NCBI GenBank assembly: GCA_014799585.1
Contig: JAAVHU010000004.1
Coordinates: forward strand, 16,481 to 28,399
Direction of reading: 5' to 3'
DNA from: Clostridiales bacterium
GTDB lineage: Bacteria; Bacillota; Clostridia; Oscillospirales; Acutalibacteraceae
Length of the DNA stretch: 11,919 nucleotides
Shown: positions 1 to 6,206 of the stretch, in pieces
Numbering within the stretch: position 1 is the stretch's first letter
Layout: each line of letters starts with the position of its first letter
Position numbers and translations under genes: made by a program
The notes under the pieces: model-generated
What the model was told of the DNA's origin: nothing
What the model saw: the letters and a program-made list of their open reading frames with translations, nothing else
Databases searched by the model: none

Positions 1-453
1 TGCAAATTTGAATGGAATAAATCAACGCTTATGAATGACGGAACGGATATTACTGTTATTGCCTGCGGCTCTTGTGTGTTTGAAGCAATGCAGGCTGCCC
101 GTATGGCAGAGGCTGATGCAGGTCTTAAGGTAAGAGTTATTAATATGCACACCATTAAGCCTGTTGATGAAGAGGCTATTATGAGTGCTGTTATGGATAC
201 ACGCCGTATCATTACCGTTGAAGATCATGAGGTTATGGGCGGTCTTGGTTCTGCTGTTGCAGAGGTTGTTGCTAAGTCCGGTAAGGCTTGTGCGTTTAAG
301 ATGCTTGGTCATCAGAATGCGTTTTCAACAATCGGCTTGCAGGAAGATTTGCTTGCTATGGCTAAAATTGATGCAAATGGTATTGCAGAAGCAATTCAGG
401 AAATGATGCACGCAGATTTCGAGGCAGATGATGCTTGGGATGACGAATTCTAA
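1..453 (+). CDS. Transketolase, C-terminal part (5' end outside window)
   Basis: The reading frame is open from the first base, so this is the 3' end of a longer gene; the ATG at 31 is internal. The visible 150 residues form the transketolase C-terminal domain: the strand ITVIACGSCVFEAM, the block RVINMHTIKPVDEEAI, and the EDHEVMGGLGSAVAEV segment. Transketolase is a thiamine-diphosphate enzyme of the non-oxidative pentose phosphate pathway that moves two-carbon units between sugar phosphates in the cytoplasm; the thiamine-binding and Pyr domains lie upstream and are not seen. The NMHTIKP wording is, by memory of the families, closer to the split clostridial enzyme (separate N and C subunits) than to the single-chain E. 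coli TktA, but the split cannot be confirmed here. The protein ends in an unusually acidic tail (ADFEADDAWDDEF). The next gene starts 46 nt later with no terminator between them, so the two are probably co-transcribed. Confidence 0.9.
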   Translation, partial: CKFEWNKSTLMNDGTDITVIACGSCVFEAMQAARMAEADAGLKVRVINMHTIKPVDEEAIMSAVMDTRRIITVEDHEVMGGLGSAVAEVVAKSGKACAFKMLGHQNAFSTIGLQEDLLAMAKIDANGIAEAIQEMMHADFEADDAWDDEF

Positions 454-499
454 AATTTATTATTCAAGTATTATTTGTTTATGAAAGGAATGTGTTACT

Positions 500-1297
500 A
501 TGGCTAGTGATGAAACACGCTACACGAATAAAGTTTTTATGGCAGGTGCATTGCCTCTTATGAAAACAATTGCAACCGATGTTCCAAGCCTTAAAAAGAA
601 ATTTGAGGGTGTTAATGCCGTTTATCAGGTTTCTGCAAAGGTGAATGCACAGGAAAAGGAAGCTGTTCATTTTATTATTGAAAACGGCGAATGGTCTGTA
701 AAGCTTGGTGAATATTTCGGTCAGCAGAAGATTGATGCGGAGCTTGAATTTTCCTCAATGGAAAAAATGAATGCTTTTATGAAAGGCGATATGACGAAAC
801 TTCCGAAAATGCACATCAAATCTTTTTCAAAGTTTATGAAATTTATGATGGTGCTTTTGAAGATGAGCAGTCTTTTAGGTATTGCTGAACCGCCTAAAAA
901 TGATGAGGAAACCTCAGTTCTTCTTTGTAAGCTGTATTTCTATCTGCTTTCAAGCGGTATCAGTCAGCTTAATAAATTAGGTCACCCTGCAATCCATGAA
1001 TGGACTTCAAAATCTCCGGATAGATGCTATCAGTGGGAGGTTGTCGGCCATCCGGAATGTACTGCTTATATCCGAATTAAGGCAGGTAAATCCCGTGCAG
1101 GCAGAGGTGAATATAAAAGAGCAAAGCCGTTCTTCTGTATGAAGTTTGATTGCCCAACTTCTGCGCTTAAAATTCTTCTTGGAACAGGCGATATGTTCCA
1201 GATGACTGCGGATAAACAGCTTATGATGGAGGGCGGTCCGGAGTTCGGTGTTCAGATCGGTGATTATATGATGGTTGTTGGCGATCTTGCAAAATAG
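500..1297 (+). CDS. Uncharacterised protein with two SCP2-like halves
   Basis: A 265-residue protein of unknown function. Its start is supported by AAAGGA at 484-489, 10 nt before the ATG. There is no signal peptide and it is predicted cytosolic. The fold pattern resembles the sterol carrier protein 2 (SCP2) lipid-binding family twice. Residues about 30-125 carry 'LKKKFEGVNAVYQV', then a strand with GEWSVKLGEYFGQQKIDAEL and a helix MEKMNAFMKGDM. Residues about 175-262 carry an Arg/Lys-rich strand, the strand FFCMKFDCPTSALKILLGTG and the final MMEGGPEFGVQIGDYMMVV. In SCP2 proteins, the 'x-G-x-x-x-A-D-hydrophobic' strand followed by a helix ending in 'G' and a hydrophobic cavity binds lipid or acyl chains. 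A methionine-rich middle helix (about 105-126, KFMKFMMVLLKM) may line a pocket or meet a membrane. The protein has many Cys and Met residues. It follows the transketolase gene and is closed by the terminator at 1320. The SCP2 assignment is by pattern only; the ligand is unknown. Confidence 0.7.
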   Translation: MASDETRYTNKVFMAGALPLMKTIATDVPSLKKKFEGVNAVYQVSAKVNAQEKEAVHFIIENGEWSVKLGEYFGQQKIDAELEFSSMEKMNAFMKGDMTKLPKMHIKSFSKFMKFMMVLLKMSSLLGIAEPPKNDEETSVLLCKLYFYLLSSGISQLNKLGHPAIHEWTSKSPDRCYQWEVVGHPECTAYIRIKAGKSRAGRGEYKRAKPFFCMKFDCPTSALKILLGTGDMFQMTADKQLMMEGGPEFGVQIGDYMMVVGDLAK

Positions 1298-1319
1298 CTC
1301 GTATTTAAGCCAAATATTT

Positions 1320-1354
1320 CCCTGTAAAGCGAATGTGCTTTACAGGGATTTTTT
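1320..1354 (+). terminator. Intrinsic terminator after the transketolase/SCP2-like operon
   Basis: A perfect 11-bp stem (CCCTGTAAAGC at 1320-1330 pairing with GCTTTACAGGG at 1337-1347), a 6-nt loop (GAATGT) and a run of six T after one A. It starts 22 nt after the stop codon of the SCP2-like gene and separates this operon from pyk. Confidence 0.93.
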
Positions 1355-1384
1355 GTGTATTTTGTAAATATAATCTTATTTTTA

Positions 1385-1412
1385 TTGCATTTATTCAATT
1401 TGTTGGTATAAT
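1385..1412 (+). promoter_or_regulatory. Promoter of pyk-mltG (extended -10)
   Basis: The -35 candidate is TTGCAT (1385-1390), 16 nt before a perfect TATAAT (1407-1412) that is preceded by TGG, making an extended -10 (TGnTATAAT). Expected transcription start is near 1419, giving a leader of under 20 nt before the ATG at 1437, with SD GAGGTG at 1426-1431. The region lies just after a terminator, which fits a new transcription unit. The sequence suggests sigma-A type; no operator is evident. Confidence 0.75.
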
Positions 1413-1436
1413 AACATTGACTAATGAGGTGTTTAA

Positions 1437-2870
1437 ATGGAAAATTACAGAAGAAAAACGAAAATTATATGCACAATCGGTCCTGCTTCGTGCGAAAAAG
1501 ATGTGCTGAAAGAGCTTATGCTTTCGGGTATGGATGTGGCTCGCTTTAATTTCTCACACGGAGATTATGGTACCTTTGAAAAATGGTTTAATAATGTTTG
1601 TGAGGTTCGTGAAGATCTTGATATGCCTGTTGCTACTTTGCTTGATACAAAGGGCCCCGAGGTTCGCTTAGGCACATTTGCAGACCCGAACGGCGTTGAG
1701 GTTAAAAACGGAGATACTTATATCCTTACAACCGAAGAGGTTGAGGGTGATAAAAGCAAATGCTCTGTTTCCTATAAAAATCTTCCGAATGAAATCAAGA
1801 AGGATACAAAAATTCTGATTAATGACGGTCTTGTTTCCATGGTTGTTACGGAAATTCATAACAACGAAATCGTATGCAAGGTTGAAGACGGCGGTATTCT
1901 TTCAAATCACAAAGGCGTTAACGTTCCGAATGTTTCTCTTGCTATGCCGTATCTTTCCGAAAAGGATATGCAGGATTTAAAATTCGGTGCAAAGATGGGT
2001 TATGATTTTATTGCGGCATCCTTTTGCAGAACAGAAGCGGATATTGCTTATCTTCGTAATTTCTGCCACGCTCTTGGCTGGAATGATGTTCGTATTATTG
2101 CGAAAATTGAAAATTATGAGGGCGTTGAACATATAGACGGCATTATTAAAGAGGCAGACGGCATTATGGTTGCCCGTGGTGATATGGGTGTTGAAATTCC
2201 GTTTGAAAAGATTCCTGCTCTTCAGAAAATGATTATTCACAAGGCATTTGAAGCGGGTAAAATCGTTGTTACTGCAACACAGATGCTTGAATCTATGGTA
2301 ACAAATCCCCGCCCAACAAGAGCAGAGATAACGGATGTAGCAAACGCTATTTATGACGGCACATCAGCTATTATGCTTTCGGGCGAAACGGCTATGGGCG
2401 CGCATCCTGTTGAAGCTGTTAAAACAATGGCATCCATTGCTGAAACAACAGAGCAGGATATTGATTATGTTGAGGAGTTCAATCTGAATATTCAGCGTCA
2501 TGGTAAAAGAGATATTACCTCAGCTATTTCCCACGCTACGGTTACAACGGCTCATGATTTGAATGCAAAAGCAATTATAACCGTAACGAAGAGCGGAACA
2601 ACAGCAAGGCAGATTTCCAAATACAGACCAACCTGCCCGATTATTTCAGCAACAACAAGTTGTAAGGTTCGCAGGCAGAATAACCTTTCATGGGGTGTAA
2701 TCCCTGTTATGTGCAACGAAAAGTCAAATACAGATGAATTGTTTGAGCATGCTGTTGAGGTTGCGCTTGAAACAGGCGTTATCAAAAAGGGCGATGTCGT
2801 TGTTATTACTGCGGGAATTCCGCTTGGTCAAAGCGGAACAACAAATATGCTTAAAGCACACGAGGTATAA
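1437..2870 (+). CDS. pyk: Pyruvate kinase
   Basis: Catalyses phosphoenolpyruvate + ADP to pyruvate + ATP, the last ATP-making step of glycolysis, in the cytoplasm. The 477 residues match the usual short bacterial length. In order: TKIICTIGPAS (8-18); ARFNFSHG with Arg36; LDTKGPEVRLG (69-79); the B-domain (about 75-175); KIENYEGV with the key Lys223; the metal-binding stretch VARGDMGVE with Asp249; and ATQMLESM plus PTRAEITDVANA before the C-terminal allosteric domain (about 350-477). The Glu75 of KGPE corresponds to the residue (Glu117 in rabbit muscle enzyme) associated with K+-dependent activity. The extra C-terminal PEP-utiliser-like domain found in Bacillus enzymes (~585 aa) is absent. 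The promoter is at 1385. Its stop codon is 4 nt before the mltG start, and the mltG ribosome-binding site is made of its last codons. Confidence 0.98.
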   Translation: MENYRRKTKIICTIGPASCEKDVLKELMLSGMDVARFNFSHGDYGTFEKWFNNVCEVREDLDMPVATLLDTKGPEVRLGTFADPNGVEVKNGDTYILTTEEVEGDKSKCSVSYKNLPNEIKKDTKILINDGLVSMVVTEIHNNEIVCKVEDGGILSNHKGVNVPNVSLAMPYLSEKDMQDLKFGAKMGYDFIAASFCRTEADIAYLRNFCHALGWNDVRIIAKIENYEGVEHIDGIIKEADGIMVARGDMGVEIPFEKIPALQKMIIHKAFEAGKIVVTATQMLESMVTNPRPTRAEITDVANAIYDGTSAIMLSGETAMGAHPVEAVKTMASIAETTEQDIDYVEEFNLNIQRHGKRDITSAISHATVTTAHDLNAKAIITVTKSGTTARQISKYRPTCPIISATTSCKVRRQNNLSWGVIPVMCNEKSNTDELFEHAVEVALETGVIKKGDVVVITAGIPLGQSGTTNMLKAHEV

Positions 2871-2874
2871 ATTT

Positions 2875-3915
2875 ATGGATAAATCAGCTAAAAAAACGCT
2901 TAAACTTGTTATCGGAATTGTTATAGCTATTGCAGTAATCATTGTTGTGGTTTTAGGCTATAATGCCGTTATGAAGGATATTAAGGGCACCGAGAATAAG
3001 AATGTTGAAGATTGCAATGTTTATTTAAAAAGCTCGGCTCAGTATGATGTTGCGGCTGAGTTGAAGAAAAACGGAATTGTTATTGATGATTCAATATGGT
3101 CCTTGTGGATGGATAAGCATTATCCCGATTTTGAATATATAAACGGCGAATATTATATGAATGCGGATATGAGCTATGAAGAAATTGCAAAGAAGCTTCA
3201 GAATCCCGATATAAGCCACAGACCGGTTACAGTTGCAATTCCTGAGGGATATAATGTTTTCGATATTGCAAAAACGCTTGAGGAAAACGGTGTTTGCAAA
3301 AAGGCTGATTTTTATCAAGCTGTTTCAACAACAGCGGATTATACTTATGGTTGGCTTGATGAATTGCCAAAGGATAATAAAAATATAGGCTTTATATTAG
3401 AGGGCTTTCTTTTCCCTGCAACATATGAATGGGCAGAGAATATGACAGCGTATGAGGTTGTTGATGATATGCTTGATGCCTTCGACTCAAGGCTTGGCAG
3501 TGATATAACCGAGTATTGCCAAAAAAATAATATGTCCTTATACGATTTTATAACGCTTTGTTCAATCGTTCAGGAAGAAAGTTTTTCTATCGAAAGTGCT
3601 GAAAATATTGCATCTGTACTTATCAACAGGCTTGAAAACGGCTCAAAACTTCAGTGTGATGTTACTTATTATTATGCTAAAAATCTGCTTGATTACGGCT
3701 TTTCAAAGGATGTTTATGATAGTTATTATACTTATCGCTGCCCTGCACTTCCGTCCGGTCCTATAACCAATTCGGGTATGGAGGTTGTAAATGCAGTTAT
3801 CAATCATCCGGATACAGATTATCTTTTCTTCTTCTCTGATTTAAACAGTGAATTTCATTTTGCTTCAACAGGTGAGGAATTTGAAAGATTAAAACAGCAG
3901 TATCCGTGGCAGTAA
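2875..3915 (+). CDS. mltG: Endolytic murein transglycosylase MltG (YceG-like)
   Basis: Cuts nascent peptidoglycan strands inside the glycan chain, releasing anhydro-ended strands and influencing glycan length; it is anchored in the membrane with its catalytic domain outside. I chose the ATG at 2875 over upstream in-frame starts that lie inside pyk: GAGGT at 2862-2866 sits 8 nt before it, and the reading frame then begins with MDKSAKK followed by a single membrane helix (about residues 10-30, IVIAIAVIIVVVLGY), as expected for the family. The 346 residues carry the LysM-like region (about 120-145, IPEGYNVFDIAKTLEENGV), LEGFLFPATYEW (175-186), the catalytic-glutamate block SIVQEES (230-236, most likely Glu235), the NRLENGSKLQCDVTYYYA segment and the YRCPALPSGPITNSG block. 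It is slightly shorter than many homologues. It shares the pyk transcript and ends at the strong terminator at 3945. Confidence 0.95.
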   Translation: MDKSAKKTLKLVIGIVIAIAVIIVVVLGYNAVMKDIKGTENKNVEDCNVYLKSSAQYDVAAELKKNGIVIDDSIWSLWMDKHYPDFEYINGEYYMNADMSYEEIAKKLQNPDISHRPVTVAIPEGYNVFDIAKTLEENGVCKKADFYQAVSTTADYTYGWLDELPKDNKNIGFILEGFLFPATYEWAENMTAYEVVDDMLDAFDSRLGSDITEYCQKNNMSLYDFITLCSIVQEESFSIESAENIASVLINRLENGSKLQCDVTYYYAKNLLDYGFSKDVYDSYYTYRCPALPSGPITNSGMEVVNAVINHPDTDYLFFFSDLNSEFHFASTGEEFERLKQQYPWQ

Positions 3916-3944
3916 ATGTTGATATAAAAAGTAAATAACAGTGT

Positions 3945-3987
3945 AAAAAAGTCAAGGTGCGGTATAGCTGCACCTTGACTTTTTTTT
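3945..3987 (+). terminator. Strong terminator, functional in both directions
   Basis: A perfect 16-bp stem: AAAAAAGTCAAGGTGC (3945-3960) with GCACCTTGACTTTTTT (3970-3985) around a 9-nt loop, followed by T residues on the + strand (3980-3987) and an equal T run on the - strand because the A tract is mirrored. It ends the pyk-mltG operon 29 nt after the mltG stop and would also stop transcription arriving from the right. Confidence 0.93.
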
Positions 3988-4150
3988 AATTCCACTATGC
4001 GTAGACCTGTTCCACTTTCCATTCCTTGTAAATTCACCATTGTCTTGCTATCATTTGCCTTGGGCGGAATCATGTGAAAAACACATTGTTTCGTTTGTGG
4101 TACCTCAAAAAATGATTGCTGTTTACAGCAGAAAGGTTATGTGAGTTTAT
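3988..4150. other. Gene-free intergenic stretch with two small hairpins
   Basis: No convincing + strand gene. Two short inverted repeats are visible: ATGTG (4072-4076) with CACAT (4082-4086) around an A5 loop, and TGCTG (4117-4121... pairing with CAGCA at 4126-4130) around TTTA, just before the GAAAGG that precedes the next gene. The - strand is open from about 4073 to 3988 (a peptide beginning MIPPKANDSKTMVNLQG), but it has no identifiable start signal or homologue I can name and runs on through the terminator and into antisense mltG, so I do not call it a gene. Confidence 0.4.
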
Positions 4151-4564
4151 ATGAAAGCAAAAACAAATTTATTTAGTGTATTATCAATTCTATCTTTTGT
4201 AATGTATTTTATTACATTATTTCCAATATGGTTTGATGCAGGAATTAAATGTATTAGCGGTTCTTTAGTTCTGTCAAGGCATTTTCCGTTAAGCGCAATC
4301 TGCATTGCTGTTTTTGTAGTGTGTTCCATTTTATCATTCGTTAAAACCAAAACAGTTTACAGCTGGATTGCCGCAATCGCATTAATCTCTCAAGCCGTCT
4401 TAACAATAGAATTGATTATATGGTGGCACGGCTTAACCTTTGTTACTTTTTGGTTTTATATCAGTTTGTCGTTTCTTGCAGGATCCGTAGTATTTATGCT
4501 TATTGATGCTGTAATGAAAAATCAATTTTTAATTGGTAAATTTAAACCAAATACTTCGGTATGA
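4151..4564 (+). CDS. Small four-helix membrane protein, unknown function
   Basis: A 137-residue protein I do not recognise. Hydrophobic segments at about 7-27, 46-64, 69-90 and 96-120 predict four membrane helices, with a short basic N-terminus (MKAK) and a polar Lys-rich C-terminal tail (KNQFLIGKFKPNTSV). Aromatic residues cluster at helix ends (WW at 91-92, FWFY at 100-103). No catalytic or transport motif is visible. The start signal is weak: GAAAGG (4131-4136) is 14 nt away, with a GTGAG nearer. Leucine is mostly TTA (about 10 of 16) whereas mltG upstream uses mainly CTT, so its codon use differs from its neighbours and may reflect acquisition or low expression. No terminator separates it from thyA, but thyA has its own promoter. 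It could be an ordinary small integral membrane protein; there is no evidence for a specific role. Confidence 0.7.
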   Translation: MKAKTNLFSVLSILSFVMYFITLFPIWFDAGIKCISGSLVLSRHFPLSAICIAVFVVCSILSFVKTKTVYSWIAAIALISQAVLTIELIIWWHGLTFVTFWFYISLSFLAGSVVFMLIDAVMKNQFLIGKFKPNTSV

Positions 4565-4595
4565 TGCGTGTTCCTTATTGTCCTTTTTGTTTTTC

Positions 4596-4624
4596 TTGCA
4601 ATAACTTTTATAAATTGATATAAT
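4596..4624 (+). promoter_or_regulatory. Promoter of thyA-folA
   Basis: TTGCAA (4596-4601) and a perfect TATAAT (4619-4624) are separated by 17 nt, and the -10 is preceded by TGA (extended -10). Transcription should start near 4631, about 24 nt upstream of the thyA ATG. Confidence 0.78.
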
Positions 4625-4654
4625 ATTGTAAGCTATTTGAAAGGACGATGTTAT

Positions 4655-5557
4655 ATGTCTCAACTGGATAAGGATTATATAGGTCTTTGTAAAAGAATTC
4701 TCAGCGAGGGTACTGAGGTTGTAAACCGAACAGGTATTAATACAATAAAAGTGCCGTCTCATCATTTTCATTTTGATTTATCCAAGGAATTTCCGATTTT
4801 AACAACAAAGCAGGTGTTTATAAGGCAAGCTGTGCTTGAAATGCTTTGGATTTATCAGGCACAGTCAAATGATGTAAGATGGCTTCAGGAACGTGATGTT
4901 AACATCTGGAATGAATGGGAAATAGACGAAGAGGGTATCTGGACGGCTACCCAGCTTCTGCCCGATGAAAACGGCAATCTTGTTAAGAAAACGATTCATA
5001 AGGATTTCGGCAAGGCATATGCACACACAATCGGCACAGCATATGGCTATATCGTTAAAAAATTCAATATGATAGAAAATCTGATTGATAAGCTTAAAAA
5101 TCATCCTGAGGACAGAAGAATGCTGATTACGCTTTGGCAGAATGATTATCTTGAAACTGCTGTTCTTCCAAGCTGTGTATGGAGCAGTGAATGGGATGTA
5201 ACAGACGGAAAGCTCAACTGCTGGGTGCATCAAAGAAGCTGTGATGTTCCGCTTGGTCTGCCGTTTAATATCACGCAGTATGCTGTGCTTTTGTCTATGC
5301 TTGCACAGGTCTGCGGTTTAGAGGTTGGCACGATAGACTGGAGCATTAAGGATGCTCATATTTATGTTAATCAGATAGATGGTATCAAAGAGCAAATCAG
5401 ACGTTTTGATGAAGAAGGCGACCTTCCTGCGCCAAAGCTTTGGCTGAATCCTGATGTGGATGATTTCTTTAAATTCGATAACAGCAGAGATTGCAAAGAT
5501 GTTAAGTTGATAGATTATAAGCATTTGGGTAAAATCTCTTTCCCGATTGCGCAGTAG
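4655..5557 (+). CDS. thyA: Thymidylate synthase (ThyA type)
   Basis: Makes dTMP from dUMP and 5,10-methylene-tetrahydrofolate, releasing dihydrofolate, which the next gene recycles. The ATG at 4655 is preferred to the in-frame TTG at 4637 because AAAGGA (4640-4645) sits 9 nt before it. The 300 residues show NRTG with Arg25 (phosphate-binding), the FPILTTK block, EMLWIYQAQSNDVRWLQ, IWNEW, RRMLITLWQ (the arginine pair 154-155), the catalytic Cys174 in LPSC, QRSCDVPLGLPFNI (193-206, dUMP-binding Asp and Asn) and DAHIYVNQ (233-240). A modest insert at about 92-118 is present, as in larger ThyA proteins. The usual PPCH motif after the Cys is PSCV, so the conserved His is Val; from memory B. subtilis ThyA shares this. 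It overlaps the folA SD at its stop. Confidence 0.97.
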   Translation: MSQLDKDYIGLCKRILSEGTEVVNRTGINTIKVPSHHFHFDLSKEFPILTTKQVFIRQAVLEMLWIYQAQSNDVRWLQERDVNIWNEWEIDEEGIWTATQLLPDENGNLVKKTIHKDFGKAYAHTIGTAYGYIVKKFNMIENLIDKLKNHPEDRRMLITLWQNDYLETAVLPSCVWSSEWDVTDGKLNCWVHQRSCDVPLGLPFNITQYAVLLSMLAQVCGLEVGTIDWSIKDAHIYVNQIDGIKEQIRRFDEEGDLPAPKLWLNPDVDDFFKFDNSRDCKDVKLIDYKHLGKISFPIAQ

Positions 5558-5566
5558 GAGAAAAGT

Positions 5567-6049
5567 ATGGGTATTTCAATGATTGCCGCATTAGGCAGAA
5601 ATAATGAAATAGGCAAGGGAAATGATCTTGTTTTTCATTTCCATAATGATATGAAATTCTTTAGAGAAACAACAACGGGCGGCACTGTTGTTATGGGCAG
5701 AAAAACTTTTGAATCGCTTCCAAAGGTGCTTCCGAAAAGAAGAAATATCGTTATTTCAACAAATAAAAATCTTGAAATAGACGGAGCAGAGGTATGCTCT
5801 TCCATTGAAGAAGCAATGAAACTTTTTGAAAAGGATGAAAAGGTTTTTATTATAGGCGGCGGCAGAATTTACAGTGAATTTCTCTCTTATGCAGACAAAC
5901 TTTATTTAACAGAAGTAGATGCTGAATGCAAAGATGCAGACACCTTTTTTCCGTCTTTCGATAAATCAGAGTGGAACAGAGAGCTGATTGCTGAACATAA
6001 TGAGGACGGAATTGATTATCAGCATATTCTTTATACAAAAAATTGTTGA
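5567..6049 (+). CDS. folA: Dihydrofolate reductase
   Basis: Reduces dihydrofolate to tetrahydrofolate with NADPH, recycling the product of ThyA; it is the trimethoprim target. SD AGGAG (5556-5560) overlaps the thyA stop and lies 6 nt before the ATG. The 160 residues are of normal length, with the catalytic acid Asp28 (HNDMKFF), the GTVVMGRKTFESLP strand-helix (39-52), RRNIVIS, the nucleotide-binding IIGGGRIYSEFL (95-106) and the Thr of YLTEVD. The usual MPW-xLP loop is LVFHFH (21-26), so the near-universal Trp is Phe23 and both loop prolines are lost; this may shift inhibitor sensitivity. Its last codon overlaps the -35 box of the infC promoter. Confidence 0.95.
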   Translation: MGISMIAALGRNNEIGKGNDLVFHFHNDMKFFRETTTGGTVVMGRKTFESLPKVLPKRRNIVISTNKNLEIDGAEVCSSIEEAMKLFEKDEKVFIIGGGRIYSEFLSYADKLYLTEVDAECKDADTFFPSFDKSEWNRELIAEHNEDGIDYQHILYTKNC

Positions 6050-6074
6050 CAAATTTTAACGGCTGTGTTAATAT
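6046..6074 (+). promoter_or_regulatory. Promoter of infC-rpmI-rplT
   Basis: A perfect TTGACA (6046-6051) overlaps the folA stop codon (6047-6049). Seventeen bases on is TAATAT (6069-6074), preceded by TGT, giving an extended -10. Transcription probably starts near 6081, so the leader RNA before infC is about 126 nt. There is no terminator after folA, so some readthrough is possible. Confidence 0.72.
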
Positions 6075-6134
6075 ATTTTCACAACAAAGAAGAACACAGC
6101 TCGTTCTCCCCTTAAGCAACGGCAAAAAGGGCAA

Positions 6135-6157
6135 TATTTCAATGAATTATTGAAGTG
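6135..6157 (+). promoter_or_regulatory. Antiterminator hairpin
   Basis: Nine pairs, TATTTCAAT (6135-6143) with ATTGAAGTG (6149-6157), with two G-U pairs, around the loop GAATT. It consumes the 5' arm of the downstream terminator stem, so it would block termination when it forms. Confidence 0.5.
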
Positions 6158-6189
6158 CGGGCATTTTGTGTTCGCACTTTTAATTTTTT
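6153..6189 (+). terminator. Attenuator terminator in the infC leader
   Basis: AAGTGCG (6153-6159) pairs perfectly with CGCACTT (6173-6179), and the stem can extend inward by GU and GC/AT pairs to about 11 bp. It is followed by TTAA and a six-T run at 6184-6189. Its place in a leader, before the infC start, rather than after a gene, marks it as a regulated terminator. Confidence 0.72.
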
Positions 6190-6193
6190 ACAA

Positions 6194-6200
6194 AGAGGTG
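6194..6200 (+). promoter_or_regulatory. infC ribosome-binding site
   Basis: AGAGGTG is a strong SD. It ends 6 nt before the ATC at 6207, and no ATG lies at usable spacing, so it supports ATC initiation. It also contains the only in-frame GTG nearby (6198-6200), which would lack an SD of its own. Confidence 0.8.
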
Positions 6201-6206
6201 TTTTTT

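Larger units (their letters stand above)
6081..6206 (+). ncRNA. Leader RNA of infC operon: probable L20-type attenuator
   Basis: A 126-nt untranslated leader upstream of infC, rpmI and rplT. A terminator hairpin (6153-6179) plus a T-run (6184-6189) and an upstream hairpin (6135-6157) share bases 6153-6157, so only one can form. A shorter CCCTT/AAGGG pair (6109-6113 with 6127-6131) sits upstream. This is the arrangement of the Firmicute L20 leader, in which ribosomal protein L20 binds the RNA and favours premature termination of its own operon. The L20-binding mimic itself was not identified here. Confidence 0.6.

Noticed and set aside
2734..2874. An ATG at 2734 as the mltG start
   Set aside because: It overlaps pyk by 137 nt, has no SD, and the ATG at 2875 directly gives the expected lysine-rich and membrane-helix N-terminus.
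3991..4020. Two copies of TCCACT 20 bases apart
   Set aside because: Six-base repeats are expected by chance in this much AT-rich sequence.
4637..4654. TTG at 4637 as the thyA start
   Set aside because: The AAAGGA motif is inside it; the ATG at 4655 has proper 9-nt spacing.
6150..6206. ATG at 6150 as the infC start, adding 19 residues
   Set aside because: It lies in the leader hairpin, has no SD, and the extra residues have no IF3 counterpart.
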